Assembly: GCF_000269985.1 (NCBI RefSeq)
Contig: NC_016109.1
Location: forward strand, 1,116,001 to 1,180,000
Direction: 5' to 3'
Source of the DNA: Kitasatospora setae KM-6054
GTDB taxonomy: Bacteria > Actinomycetota > Actinomycetes > Streptomycetales > Streptomycetaceae
Length of the DNA stretch: 64,000 bases
Under the pieces are notes generated by a model, which worked only from the letters and a program-made list of their open reading frames with translations, was not told the origin of the DNA and ran no database searches. This document shows positions 53,295-62,244 of this stretch, piece by piece; position 1 is the first letter of the stretch, and the number at the start of each line of letters is the position of its first letter. Position numbers and translations under genes: made by a program.

Positions 53295-54326
53295 ATGAGC
53301 GCTGCAGAACTCGAACCCGACCCCGCACCGACCCTGTCGGAGATCGCCCGGGCGGCCGGCGTCTCGGCGCCGACAGTTTCGAAGGTGCTGAACGGCCGGG
53401 CCGACGTCGCACCCGCGACCCGGGCCAAGGTCGAGGAGATCCTGCGCCGCACCGGCTACCAGCGCCGGCGGAGCACCGCGTCGCCGTCCCGGTTGCTCGA
53501 CCTGGTCTTCCACCAGCTCGACAGCGCCTGGGCGATGGAGGTGATCCGCGGGGTGGAGAACGTCGCCCGGGCCGAGGGCCTGAGCGTGGTGCTGTCCGAG
53601 TCCGCCGGGCGGCTCACCCCGGGGCAGACCTGGGTGGACGGCGTGCTGGCCCGCCGCCCGGCCGGCGTGGTGCTGGTGCTGTCCGAGCTGGACGCCGCCC
53701 AGCGCGACCAACTCACCAGCCGGGACATCCCGTTCGTGGTGCTCGACCCGGCCGGCGACCCGGCCGAGGGGGTGCCCGCCGTCGGCACCGGCAACTGGCA
53801 GGGCGGCCTGGCCGCCACCCGTCACCTGCTCGACCTCGGCCACCGCCGGATCGGGATGATCTCCGGCCCGTCCGGCATGATGTGCAGCCGCGCCCGGGTC
53901 GACGGCTACCGCACAGCGCTGGGGACGGCCCGGCTGCCGGTCGACCCGGAGCTGATCGTCGAGGGCAACTTCCACCACGAGGCCGGGTACGCCGCGGCCC
54001 ACGCCCTGCTGACCCGCCCCGACCGGCCGACCGCGATCTTCGCGGGCAACGACCTCCAGGCCCTCGGCGTGTACGAGGCCGCCCGCGAACTCGGCCTGCG
54101 GGTGCCGGAGGACCTCTCGGTGGTCGGCTTCGACGACCTGCCGCTGGCCCGCTGGGTCGGCCCGCCGCTCACCACCGTGCGCCAGCCGCTGATCGAGATG
54201 GCCGAGACGGCGGCCCGGCTCGCCATCGGGCTCGGCCGCGGCGAACAGCCCACCGCGACCCGGGTCGACCTCGCCACCAGCCTGGTCGTCCGGACCAGCA
54301 CCGCCCCGCCGCCCGCCGGGGCCTGA
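53295..54326 (+). CDS. LacI-family transcriptional regulator
   Basis: A 343-aa LacI/GalR repressor with HTH TLSEIARAAGVSAPTVSKVLNGR at about residues 14-36 and an effector domain with GVVLVLSEL, HLLDLGHRRIGMISGP, AIFAGNDLQALGVYEAARELGL, GFDDLPLARWVGPPLTTVRQP. The HTH and effector core resemble sugar (xylose/xyloside)-type repressors of actinomycetes. No target operon is adjacent in the window, as both flanks are unrelated genes, so its regulon lies elsewhere or includes itself. Confidence 0.88.
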   Translation: MSAAELEPDPAPTLSEIARAAGVSAPTVSKVLNGRADVAPATRAKVEEILRRTGYQRRRSTASPSRLLDLVFHQLDSAWAMEVIRGVENVARAEGLSVVLSESAGRLTPGQTWVDGVLARRPAGVVLVLSELDAAQRDQLTSRDIPFVVLDPAGDPAEGVPAVGTGNWQGGLAATRHLLDLGHRRIGMISGPSGMMCSRARVDGYRTALGTARLPVDPELIVEGNFHHEAGYAAAHALLTRPDRPTAIFAGNDLQALGVYEAARELGLRVPEDLSVVGFDDLPLARWVGPPLTTVRQPLIEMAETAARLAIGLGRGEQPTATRVDLATSLVVRTSTAPPPAGA

Positions 54327-54577
54327 CACCCTTCGCGCGGCACCACGCGCCCGGCCGCCGGCGGAACCGCAGCCCGCCCACCACGGACTCGGCGTGCGAT
54401 CACCCCGCGCGAGTTCATCGGATCGTTGTCATGCGGCAGATGCGGACATACCGCTCATAACCGGTCAGATGATACGTCAAGAGACTTGACCCGCTGCTTA
54501 CCTGGCCGGAACAGTTTGCGCCACATCGGACTCTCCGTGGCTTGTTCCCATCCCATGCACCAGTGAGTGGGTAGCAC

Positions 54578-55570
54578 ATGCGCAATCCCAGAGCCTTCCG
54601 CGTGGCCGCGATATCGGCCGCCGTAGGGCTGATCACCGCGCCGGTCCTCTACACGGCGTTCGCGGCGAGCGGCGACACGCCGTACGGCCTGGAGCTGAAC
54701 CAGGCCAAGAAGCTCCCGCTGACCGCCCTCGGCTTCGACGGCGAGCACAAGAACGACTGCGCCGGCATCCCGGCCGCCCAGGACGGCTGGCACTTCGTCC
54801 TCGGTTCGGGCGAAGCCAACTTCGTCAAGCTCACCGTGACCTTCGAGCCCGGCGGCGAGCAGGTCATCACCAACTTCGGCCCGCCGAGCGGGAAGCACGC
54901 CTACGTCGGTTCGGCGAAGGGCGCGAAGCTGCTCTCCGCCACCGCCGAGGCGGTCGGCGGCGACTCGAAGAAGAAGCCGAACTTCAACCTGTCGCACACC
55001 TGCCCGGCGACCAAGACGGAGACCACCCCGTCGCCGTCGCCGTCGCCGAGCAACTCGGCCAAGCCGAGCGGCAGCCCGTCGTCCTCGGCCTCCCCGTCGG
55101 CCTCGCCGTCGGGGTCGCCGAGCACCAGTGCCTCCCCGTCCGCCTCCCCGTCGGAGTCGTTCTCGGCGTCGCCCTCGCCGTCGTCCAGCCCGAGCCCGTC
55201 GGCGTCCGCGTCGGCGTCGGTGTCGGTGTCCGCGTCGCCGAGCGAGAGCCCCAAGGCGTCGACCAGCCCGTCCGCGTCGCCGAGCGAGAGCCCGAAGACG
55301 TCGACCAGCCCGTCCGGCACCCCGTCGGGCAAGGTCTCGACCAGCGCCACGCCGTCCGCCTCCGCCTCGGAGTCGGCCGTCCCGGTGCCGTCCGGCAGCA
55401 CGACCCCGGCCGCCGTGCCGTCCGCCTCGGTGCCGGCTCCGGCCGCCCCGGCGCAGGACAGCCTGGCGTTCACCGGCACCACCGTGATCGGCACCACCGT
55501 GATCGGTGTCGGCCTGGTCGGCGCGGGCGCCGTCCTGGTCTCGCGCCGTCGCAAGGGCGCGCACCGCTGA
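54578..55570 (+). CDS. LAFTG-anchored cell-wall surface protein, copy 1
   Basis: A 330-aa surface protein: signal peptide (to about residue 30), a globular domain of about 115 residues (LTALGFDGEHKNDCAGIPAAQDGWHFVLGSGEANFVKL... with a Cys pair), a long Ser/Pro/Ala stalk, then LAFTG at 296-300, a hydrophobic helix and SRRRKGAHR. LAxTG is the class E sortase signal of actinomycetes, so it is probably linked to the cell wall. It starts with GGTAGCACATG and has no classical SD. The upstream gap (54327-54577) has the inverted repeat GTCAA-GAGAC-TTGAC at 54476-54490. Confidence 0.9.
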   Translation: MRNPRAFRVAAISAAVGLITAPVLYTAFAASGDTPYGLELNQAKKLPLTALGFDGEHKNDCAGIPAAQDGWHFVLGSGEANFVKLTVTFEPGGEQVITNFGPPSGKHAYVGSAKGAKLLSATAEAVGGDSKKKPNFNLSHTCPATKTETTPSPSPSPSNSAKPSGSPSSSASPSASPSGSPSTSASPSASPSESFSASPSPSSSPSPSASASASVSVSASPSESPKASTSPSASPSESPKTSTSPSGTPSGKVSTSATPSASASESAVPVPSGSTTPAAVPSASVPAPAAPAQDSLAFTGTTVIGTTVIGVGLVGAGAVLVSRRRKGAHR

Positions 55571-55816
55571 ACCGGTCCGGCGGGTGCGCCCGCGGTGCCC
55601 GGCACTGACGGGCGTACCGCCGAGATCCTTGCGCCGTAGGTGAGTTCACGGCGCGGACGGGGCGGGTGGCGGGGTTCCGGAAGGGCCCCGGCGCCCGCCC
55701 CGTCCCACGGTCCGGCCCGGGGCTTGACCCGGGCCGCGGCGACTGGAGAGATTGGGGCCGCCACGGGTCCCCCGTGGCCGAAACTCACCCAGCACCGAAG
55801 AGTGGACAGGTAGCAC

Positions 55817-56617
55817 ATGCACCGATCCATAGCCCTCCGTGCGGCCGCCGTCGTGGCCGCCGCCGGGCTGATATCCGTCGCGCCGGCCGCCGGCTCGGCG
55901 TTCGCCTCCAGGGGCGTCTACCCCTCGCAGTTGCGGCAGCCCGTCCCGGTCACCGCCGCCGGGTTCGACGGCGAGCACCAGAAGACCTGCGCCGAGATCC
56001 CGGCCACCCAGGACGGCTGGCACTTCGTCCTCCCGGGCAACGACGCCTCGTTCGTCAAGCTCACCGTGGTCTTCGAGCCGGGCGGCCAGCAGGTCGTCAC
56101 CAGCTTCCCCAACAACCCGGCCGGCAAGCACGCCTACGTGGGGTCCGCCAAGGGCGCCACGCTGGTCTCGGCCGTGGCCGAGGTCGAGGGCGGCGACCAG
56201 CCCAAGTTCAACCTCTCGCACACCTGCCCGGCGAGCGTGACCGAGACCACCCCGCCGCCGAAGACCCCGCCGACGGAGAACCCGAAGCCCTCGGCCTCCG
56301 AGAGCCCGAAGGGTTCGGAGTCGCCGTCCCCCTCGGCCTCGGTCTCGGCGTCCGCCTCCGTCTCCGTCTCCGCGTCCGCGTCCGCCTCCGCCTCCGGGTC
56401 GCCGAGCCGGTCCGGTTCGGGCACCCCGAGCCCCTCGGGCAGCACCTCCGGCCCGGCCGCCGGGCCGAGCGCCTCGGCCTCCACCGGCAGCGGCCCGAAG
56501 GACGGCAGCCTGGCCTTCACCGGTGCCAGCGTCATCGGCACCACGGTGGCCGGCGTCGCGCTGCTCGGCGCGGGCGGCTACCTGGTCTCGCGCCGCCGCA
56601 AGGGCGCCCACCGCTGA
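55817..56617 (+). CDS. LAFTG-anchored cell-wall surface protein, copy 2
   Basis: A 266-aa paralogue of the protein at 54578: signal peptide, the same globular domain (AAGFDGEHQKTCAEIPATQDGWHFVLPGNDASFVKLTVVFEPGG), a shorter Ser/Ala/Pro stalk and LAFTG at 232-236 with the same C-terminal SRRRKGAHR. The 5' leader is also similar (GGTAGCACATGC). It arose by tandem duplication followed by divergence of the stalk. Confidence 0.9.
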   Translation: MHRSIALRAAAVVAAAGLISVAPAAGSAFASRGVYPSQLRQPVPVTAAGFDGEHQKTCAEIPATQDGWHFVLPGNDASFVKLTVVFEPGGQQVVTSFPNNPAGKHAYVGSAKGATLVSAVAEVEGGDQPKFNLSHTCPASVTETTPPPKTPPTENPKPSASESPKGSESPSPSASVSASASVSVSASASASASGSPSRSGSGTPSPSGSTSGPAAGPSASASTGSGPKDGSLAFTGASVIGTTVAGVALLGAGGYLVSRRRKGAHR

Positions 56618-56686
56618 ACCCGGTAGCTCCCCGACCGCCCTGGTCCGCACGGTAGTCGGGGAGCCGCCGGACAGCGGCCGCAAGAA

Positions 56687-56720
56687 CGACGGCGGGGCCC
56701 CGCACGGGGCCCCGCCGTCG
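56687..56720. terminator. bidirectional terminator
   Basis: CGACGGCGGGGCCCC, loop GCAC and its exact complement make a 15-bp perfect stem between the convergent surface-protein and ROK genes. Confidence 0.85.
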
Positions 56721-56743
56721 CGCGTCCGGGCGCCTCCCGGTGG

Positions 56744-58024
56744 TCAGCCGGCCTCCGGCAGCCAGAGCGCCGCCGGGTCGGTGTGCAGCCGGCGGACGGT
56801 GACCAGGGCCGCGCCGAGGACCGGGCCCCGGCGGCCCAACGGCGAGGCGCGCAGCGCCTCTTCGGGCCAGGGGCGGACCCGGATCAGCGCGGCCAGCTCC
56901 TCCCGCATCGCGGGCAGCAGCCACTGCGCGAGGTCGGCGTAGCCGCCGCCGAGGACGAGCGTGGCCGGGTCGATCAGGTTGACGGCGGCGGCCAGCGCGG
57001 TGCCGAGCGCGGTGCCCGCCTGCCGCAGCGCGCGCCGGGTGCCGGCGTCCCCGGCCTCGGCCCGGCGGGCCAACTCGGCGATCGGATCGATCTCCTGACG
57101 ATCCGTCAATTCACTTCCGCCGGAGACCAGTTCGTCCAGCTGGTCGGCGACCCCGGCGGAGCGGAGCACCGCCGCCAGGCCCGCGTACGGTTCGAGGCAG
57201 CCGCGGGCGCCGCAGGAGCAGAGGTGCCCGCCGGGGTGGACGGTGAGGTGGCCGAGCTCGCCGGCGAAGCCCTGCACGCCGCGGAACAGCCGCCCGTCCA
57301 GGACGAGCGCGCCGCCGATGCCCTCGCCCGCCGAGACGTGCACGAAGGTGCCGCTGCCGGTGCCCTGCCAGAGTTCGGCCAGCGCGCCGAGGTTGGCCTC
57401 GTTCTCGACGGCGGGGGCGGCGCCGGGGCCGGGCCACAGCTCGGCGACGTCGACCCGGTGCCAGCCGAGGTTGGGGGCGTGCTCGACCCGGCTGCCGGGG
57501 CTGTCGAGCGGGACGCTGCCCGGCACGGCGAGCACCCGGCCGACCACCCGCAGGCCGAGCCCGACGGCCTCGCGCTCGGCCCGCTCGGCGAGTTCGGCGA
57601 GCTCGGCGAGGGTCTCCGCGGCGGAGCGCCCGGCGTTCGGGGCGGCGCGGTGCAGCGCGACCCGGACCTCGCCGCGCAGGTCGAGGACGGTCGCGCCGAG
57701 GTGCTCGACGCCGATCTCCAGGCCGAGCCCGGCCGGGCCGTCGCCGTTCGGGGCGAGCGCCCGGCCGGGGCGGCCGACCCGGCCGCTGCGTTCCAGCTCG
57801 CCCTCCAACAGCAGCCCGCCGCCGATGAGTTCGTCGACCAGGCTGGAGACGGCGGTGCGGGTCAGGCCGGTCCGGCCGGCCACGTCGGCGCGGGAGAGCG
57901 GGTGGGCGTCGACGACGGTCCGCATCACCAGGGCGAGGTTCTGCCGCCGCATGTCCTGCTGGGAGGCGGGGCCGCGGCGGGCCGCGAGGCCGCCGTCGGA
58001 CTGCTGCTGCCCGTCCTCTGTCAC
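56744..58024 (-). CDS. ROK-family transcriptional repressor (XylR-like)
   Basis: A 426-aa ROK regulator: an N-terminal winged helix (NLALVMRTVVDAHPLSRADVAGRTGLTRTAVSSLVDELIGGGLL) is followed by a ROK domain with GAGEGIGGALVLDGRLFRGVQGFAGELGH-type motifs and a CSCGARGCLEPY zinc loop. The GTG at 58024 is preceded by GAGGGACGGGG. It ends the xyl cluster and probably represses xylB and xylA through the inverted repeat at 59700-59722. Confidence 0.88.
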   Translation of the reverse strand: MTEDGQQQSDGGLAARRGPASQQDMRRQNLALVMRTVVDAHPLSRADVAGRTGLTRTAVSSLVDELIGGGLLLEGELERSGRVGRPGRALAPNGDGPAGLGLEIGVEHLGATVLDLRGEVRVALHRAAPNAGRSAAETLAELAELAERAEREAVGLGLRVVGRVLAVPGSVPLDSPGSRVEHAPNLGWHRVDVAELWPGPGAAPAVENEANLGALAELWQGTGSGTFVHVSAGEGIGGALVLDGRLFRGVQGFAGELGHLTVHPGGHLCSCGARGCLEPYAGLAAVLRSAGVADQLDELVSGGSELTDRQEIDPIAELARRAEAGDAGTRRALRQAGTALGTALAAAVNLIDPATLVLGGGYADLAQWLLPAMREELAALIRVRPWPEEALRASPLGRRGPVLGAALVTVRRLHTDPAALWLPEAG

Positions 58025-58137
58025 GTCTGCCCCGTCCCTCGCTGCTCGCTGCTCGCTGGTCCCGCCCGGCCGCGCACCGCCCGGCTCGGCACCGCCCGGC
58101 TCGGCGCCCGGCCCCGCACCGCCCGGGCCGGTGGCCG

Positions 58138-59568
58138 TCAGTGCGCGCCGTCCCCCTGCAGGGCGGCGGTCTGCGAAATGGTAGTCGCGATCCGTTCGAG
58201 CGCGGCGTCGTCCCGCTCCAGCGCGGGCAGCAGCGGGCCGTCGGCGGTGCCCCAGCGACGGGCGACGGCGTCGGCGCGTTCGCCGGTGAGCAGCGCGGCG
58301 GCCTGGGCGGCGGCGCCGAGGGCGACCAGTTCGCGGGCGGCGGGCAGCCGGACGGGGCGGCCGGAGAGCCGGCGGACGGTGTCCTGCCAGGCCGGGCCCT
58401 GGGCGCCGCCGCCGATCAGCAGGATCGGCTGCTCGGGGTCGGCGTGCTCGGCCCCGTCCACGGCGAGGACGTCGTCGAGGGCGGCGAGCAGCGAGTACGC
58501 GGCGCCGTCGTAGGCGGCCTGGAGCAGTTGGCCGGGGGTGGTGTCGTGGCGCAGGCCGTGCAGCAGGCCGCTGGCGTGCGGGAGGGCGGGGGTGCGCTCG
58601 CCGTCGAGGTAGGGCAGCAGGACGGCGCTGCCGCCGGGTTCGACGGCCTGGCGGTCGCGGCCGAGCAGGGTGGCGATCCGGTCGACGGCGAGGGTGCAGT
58701 TGAGGGTGCAGGCGAGCGGGAGCCAGCCGTCGAGGGCGTCGGCGAAGCCGGCCACGGTGCCGGTGGGGTCGGCGGGGCGGTTGCGGGCGACGGTGTAGAC
58801 GGTGCCGGAGGTGCCGAGGCTGAGCACGGGGGTGCCGGGGGTGAGGCCGAGGCCGAGGGCGGCGGCCATGTTGTCGCCGGTGCCGGTGGCGACCGGGGTG
58901 CCGGGGCGCAGCGGTCCGCCGGGGCGGGCGTGGCCGGCGGCGGTGCCGGCGGGGGTGACGGCGGGGAGCAGGGCGGGGTCCAGGCCGATCCGGTCGAGGA
59001 CGGCGGCGTGGTAGCCGTCGGGGGTCCACCAGCCGGTGCCGGAGGCGTCGCCGCGGTCGGTGGTGGCGGTGCCGGTGAGGCGTTCGGTGAGGTGGTCGTG
59101 CGGGAGGCGGACGGCGGCGGTGCGGTCGGCGTTGCCGGGTTCGGTGGCGCGCAGCCAGGCCCACTTGGCGGCGGTGAAGGACGGGCCGGGGACGCTGCCG
59201 AGTTCGGTGGCCCACCAGTGGGCGCCGAAGTCGCGGACCAGTTCGGCGGCCTGCGGTGCGGAGCGGACGTCGTTCCAGAGCAGGGCGGGGCGGACGGGCC
59301 GGCCGGCGGCGTCGAGGGTGACGAGTCCGTGCTGCTGGCCGCCGACGGCGAGGGCGGCGGCGCGGTCGGCCCAGCCGGTGGCGGCGACGGCGGTGTTCAG
59401 GGCGTCCCACCACTGGTCGGGGTCGCTCTGCCGGCCGCCGTCGCGGGAGTCGACCAGGTGCGGGGCGCGGCCCTCGCCGAGGACCTCGCCGGTCTCGGTG
59501 TCGACGGCCAGGGCCTTGGTGGACTGGGTCGAGCTGTCGACGCCGATCACCACCTGCGGGTGTGCCAT
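58138..59568 (-). CDS. xylB: xylulokinase
   Basis: A 476-aa FGGY-family kinase that phosphorylates D-xylulose. Motifs: VIGVDSSTQSTKALAVD at the N-terminus, GGQQHGLVTLD, the substrate-side LPHDHLTERLTG, TGTGDNMAAALGLG and GGGAQGPAWQDTVRRLSGRPV. The ATG is 210 bp from the divergent xylA start. The pairing with xylA and with a ROK regulator supports xylulose over other sugars. Confidence 0.93.
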   Translation of the reverse strand: MAHPQVVIGVDSSTQSTKALAVDTETGEVLGEGRAPHLVDSRDGGRQSDPDQWWDALNTAVAATGWADRAAALAVGGQQHGLVTLDAAGRPVRPALLWNDVRSAPQAAELVRDFGAHWWATELGSVPGPSFTAAKWAWLRATEPGNADRTAAVRLPHDHLTERLTGTATTDRGDASGTGWWTPDGYHAAVLDRIGLDPALLPAVTPAGTAAGHARPGGPLRPGTPVATGTGDNMAAALGLGLTPGTPVLSLGTSGTVYTVARNRPADPTGTVAGFADALDGWLPLACTLNCTLAVDRIATLLGRDRQAVEPGGSAVLLPYLDGERTPALPHASGLLHGLRHDTTPGQLLQAAYDGAAYSLLAALDDVLAVDGAEHADPEQPILLIGGGAQGPAWQDTVRRLSGRPVRLPAARELVALGAAAQAAALLTGERADAVARRWGTADGPLLPALERDDAALERIATTISQTAALQGDGAH

Positions 59569-59699
59569 CCGGGTGCTCCTGTCTGTGCTGCGGCGGCCGC
59601 TCCCCGGCCCGGCCCCGGGCGGGCGGGGAGGCGGGCGGGGAGCCGGGCGAACGGGGGTGTTCCGCGTGGGGGACTTCCCTCGCGGGCTCGGCCATACTA

Positions 59700-59722
59700 A
59701 TTTGTCATCCGGCCTGACGAAT
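59700..59722. promoter_or_regulatory. probable XylR operator in the xylB-xylA gap
   Basis: ATTTGTCA-TCCGGCC-TGACGAAT is an inverted repeat with one mismatch, in an AT-richer patch between the divergent genes, 57 bp before the xylA start. Binding by the ROK repressor at 56744 is inferred. Confidence 0.7.
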
Positions 59723-59778
59723 AGCCCCCGGGCCTCGTCGGGCCGCCGGTCGCCCCCTTCACCCCCCTGGAGTACGTG

Positions 59779-60945
59779 ATGAGCCAGCTCTCCCCCACCC
59801 CCGCCGACAAGTTCACCTTCGGCCTGTGGACGGTCGGCTGGCAGGGCCGCGACCCGTTCGGCGACGCCACCCGCCCGGCCCTGGACCCGGTCGAGACGGT
59901 CGAGAAGCTGGCCGCCCTGGGCGCGTACGGCGTGACCTTCCACGACGACGACCTGGTGCCGTTCGGCTCCTCGGACGCGGAGCGCGAGGCGATCGTCAAG
60001 CGCTTCCGGACCGCCCTGGAGTCCACCGGCCTGCGGGTCCCGATGGCCACCACCAACCTGTTCACCCACCCGGTCTTCAAGGACGGCGCGTTCACCGCCA
60101 ACGACCGCGACGTGCGCCGCTACGCGCTGCGCAAGACCATCCGCAACATCGACCTCGCGGTCGAGCTGGGCGCGAGCGTGTACGTCGCCTGGGGCGGCCG
60201 GGAGGGCGCGGAGCACGGCGCGTCCAAGGACGTCCGGGTCGCCCTGGACCGGCTGAAGGAGGCGTTCGACCTGCTCGGCGACTACGTCACGGAGCAGGGC
60301 TACGACCTGCGCTTCGCGATCGAGCCGAAGCCGAACGAGCCGCGCGGCGACATCCTCCTCCCCACCATCGGCCACGCCCTCGCCTTCATCGACCGGCTGG
60401 AGCGCCCCGAGCTGGTCGGCCTCAACCCGGAGGTCGGCCACGAGCAGATGGCGGGCCTGAACTTCCCGCACGGCATCGCCCAGGCGCTCTGGTCCGGCAA
60501 GCTGTTCCACATCGACCTGAACGGCCAGTCCGGCATCAAGTACGACCAGGACTTCCGGTTCGGCGCGGGCGACCTGCGGCAGGCGTTCTGGCTGGTCGAC
60601 CTGCTGGAGTCGTCCGACTACCAGGGCCCGCGGCACTTCGACTTCAAGCCGCCGCGCACCGAGGACTTCGCCGGCGTCTGGGAGTCCGCGGCCGGCAACA
60701 TGCGCAACTACCTGCTGCTCAAGGAGCGCGCCCTGGCCTTCCGCGCCGACCCCCAGGTCCAGGACGCGCTGCGCGCCGCCCGCCTCGACCAGCTCGCCCT
60801 GCCGACCGCCGCCGACGGCCTGGCCGCCCTGCTCGCCGACCGCTCCGCCTTCGAGGAGTTCGACGTCACCGCCGCCGCCGAACGCGGCATGGCCTTCGAA
60901 CACCTCGACCAGCTCGCCATCGAACACCTCCTCGGCGCCCGCTGA
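59779..60945 (+). CDS. xylA: xylose isomerase
   Basis: A 388-aa class I xylose isomerase, the usual Streptomyces length. Metal-binding and catalytic segments are present: [12 protein letters not shown] (catalytic His), [26 protein letters not shown] (Glu and Lys), [38 protein letters not shown]. The ATG at 59779 has GGAG at ideal spacing; the GTG at 59776 is less likely. It converts xylose to xylulose for XylB. Confidence 0.97.
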   Translation: MSQLSPTPADKFTFGLWTVGWQGRDPFGDATRPALDPVETVEKLAALGAYGVTFHDDDLVPFGSSDAEREAIVKRFRTALESTGLRVPMATTNLFTHPVFKDGAFTANDRDVRRYALRKTIRNIDLAVELGASVYVAWGGREGAEHGASKDVRVALDRLKEAFDLLGDYVTEQGYDLRFAIEPKPNEPRGDILLPTIGHALAFIDRLERPELVGLNPEVGHEQMAGLNFPHGIAQALWSGKLFHIDLNGQSGIKYDQDFRFGAGDLRQAFWLVDLLESSDYQGPRHFDFKPPRTEDFAGVWESAAGNMRNYLLLKERALAFRADPQVQDALRAARLDQLALPTAADGLAALLADRSAFEEFDVTAAAERGMAFEHLDQLAIEHLLGAR

Positions 60946-60962
60946 CCCCTCCGTCCCCTCCC

Positions 60963-60998
60963 CACCGGCCGACCCCGTCCCCCGGAGGTCGGCCGGTG
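60963..60998 (+). terminator. xylA terminator
   Basis: CACCGGCCGACC (60963-60974) and GGTCGGCCGGTG (60987-60998) form a perfect 12-bp stem, followed by CCTTTT. It also faces the convergent gene at 61035. Confidence 0.85.
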
Positions 60999-61034
60999 CC
61001 TTTTCCCTCCCCCTGCCCCGGCTGCCCCGCCGCC

Positions 61035-62144
61035 TCACCGGCCCGCCATCACCACGGCCAGCACCCGCCCGACCATCACCCAGTCCGTCCGCCCGGCCCG
61101 GACGGAACACCGCACGGCTTCGAGGACGGTCGCGTCCACCGGGTCCGGCCGAGCCAGCCGCGCGCGCATGTAGTACGTGAAGAGCCCGGGCAGCCGGCCG
61201 GACCGGGTTCCGCTGCTGGCCGTGAGGGCGAAGAGCGGCAGGAACCACTGCGCGAAGTCGTCCTTGGCCTCCGGAGCGGCCCGGTACGCCTCGTGCAGCG
61301 GATGCAGGTCCGCGAGGTCGCCGTAGGGGAGGTGGCCGTGCAGGGCGTACCGCAGGCGGGTGCCGTCGTGTTCACGGAAGTACCGGCCGTGGGCCGCGAT
61401 GTGGTTGACCGCGTTCGGGGTGACGGTCATGACGGCCGTCTCCACCAGGTGCCGTCGGGCCGCGGTGAGGACGGTGACGTGGACGCCTGCGCGCGGGTCG
61501 AGGACGAGGCCGTGCAGGCCGAGGGGGGCGAGGTCGATGCCGTGGTCGCGGGTCCGGGAGAGGATCAGCCGCCCGGCGGCGGCGCCGGCGGTGTGCTGGA
61601 GGTGCTTGGGCTGCCGGCGGTGGCTTGCGTGGATGTCGGAGCGGTCGAGGACGGGGCGGTCCCGCGCGGGTTCGGCGACGAGGTGGAGGCCGGCGCGTTC
61701 CTTCCGGCTGTCCGTACTGCCGCAGGCGCGACAGGGGTGGCCGCCGGTGCCGGTCATGTGTCCGCAGGTGCGGCAGGTGGGAACGGTCTCGCGGCTGATG
61801 CCGAGAGTGCCGACACGGAGGTTGTTCTCGATCACCTCCAGGGCGAGGTCGGCCACCTCGGCATCGGCATCGGTCATGACGCCGCCCGCCGGAGGCTGTC
61901 CGGACGGATACGTGCCGGCTATCAGGTCGGCCTCGAACCGTCGGCGGGAGATCGCCGACCCGTCCGCCTCACGGTGGCGTAGGTCTCCGGCGAGGGTCGC
62001 GGTGTTCCAGAGGTGGGGCGCGGGCGGGGCACCCAGGATGGCGTTGAGGGCGGCGGCGAGACGGATGCCGACGGCCTTGCCGGGGCGAGCGTCGAAGGTG
62101 AACGGGCCGCTCTGGACGGGCCCGTTGAGGAACAGGTGTCGCAC
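61035..62144 (-). CDS. zinc-ribbon protein of unknown function, 369 aa
   Basis: A 369-aa soluble protein with an AGGAGGAG site before the GTG at 62144. It contains a four-Cys zinc ribbon (CRTCGHMTGTGGHPCRACG, about residues 123-141). The sequence after it (LILSRTRDHGIDLAPLGLHGLVLDPRAGVHVTVL) faintly recalls the catalytic region of class I methionyl-tRNA synthetase-like proteins, but the HIGH motif is absent, so this comparison is weak. It is the last of three co-directional genes with the nucleotidyltransferase and the kinase-like gene. Confidence 0.6.
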   Translation of the reverse strand: MRHLFLNGPVQSGPFTFDARPGKAVGIRLAAALNAILGAPPAPHLWNTATLAGDLRHREADGSAISRRRFEADLIAGTYPSGQPPAGGVMTDADAEVADLALEVIENNLRVGTLGISRETVPTCRTCGHMTGTGGHPCRACGSTDSRKERAGLHLVAEPARDRPVLDRSDIHASHRRQPKHLQHTAGAAAGRLILSRTRDHGIDLAPLGLHGLVLDPRAGVHVTVLTAARRHLVETAVMTVTPNAVNHIAAHGRYFREHDGTRLRYALHGHLPYGDLADLHPLHEAYRAAPEAKDDFAQWFLPLFALTASSGTRSGRLPGLFTYYMRARLARPDPVDATVLEAVRCSVRAGRTDWVMVGRVLAVVMAGR

Positions 62145-62244
62145 AGGCTCCTCCTGGAGCGGCGGGGTGGCGGGAGTCGTGGTACTTGTCGGCGTTCTCG
62201 ACGGACTCGGCCTGTCGGCTGACGGGCGGCGTCGTGTGCGCTTC

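Noticed and set aside
53295-54326. LacI protein as repressor of the xyl genes
   Set aside because: The xyl genes have their own ROK repressor adjacent and a matching inverted repeat; nothing links the LacI gene to them.
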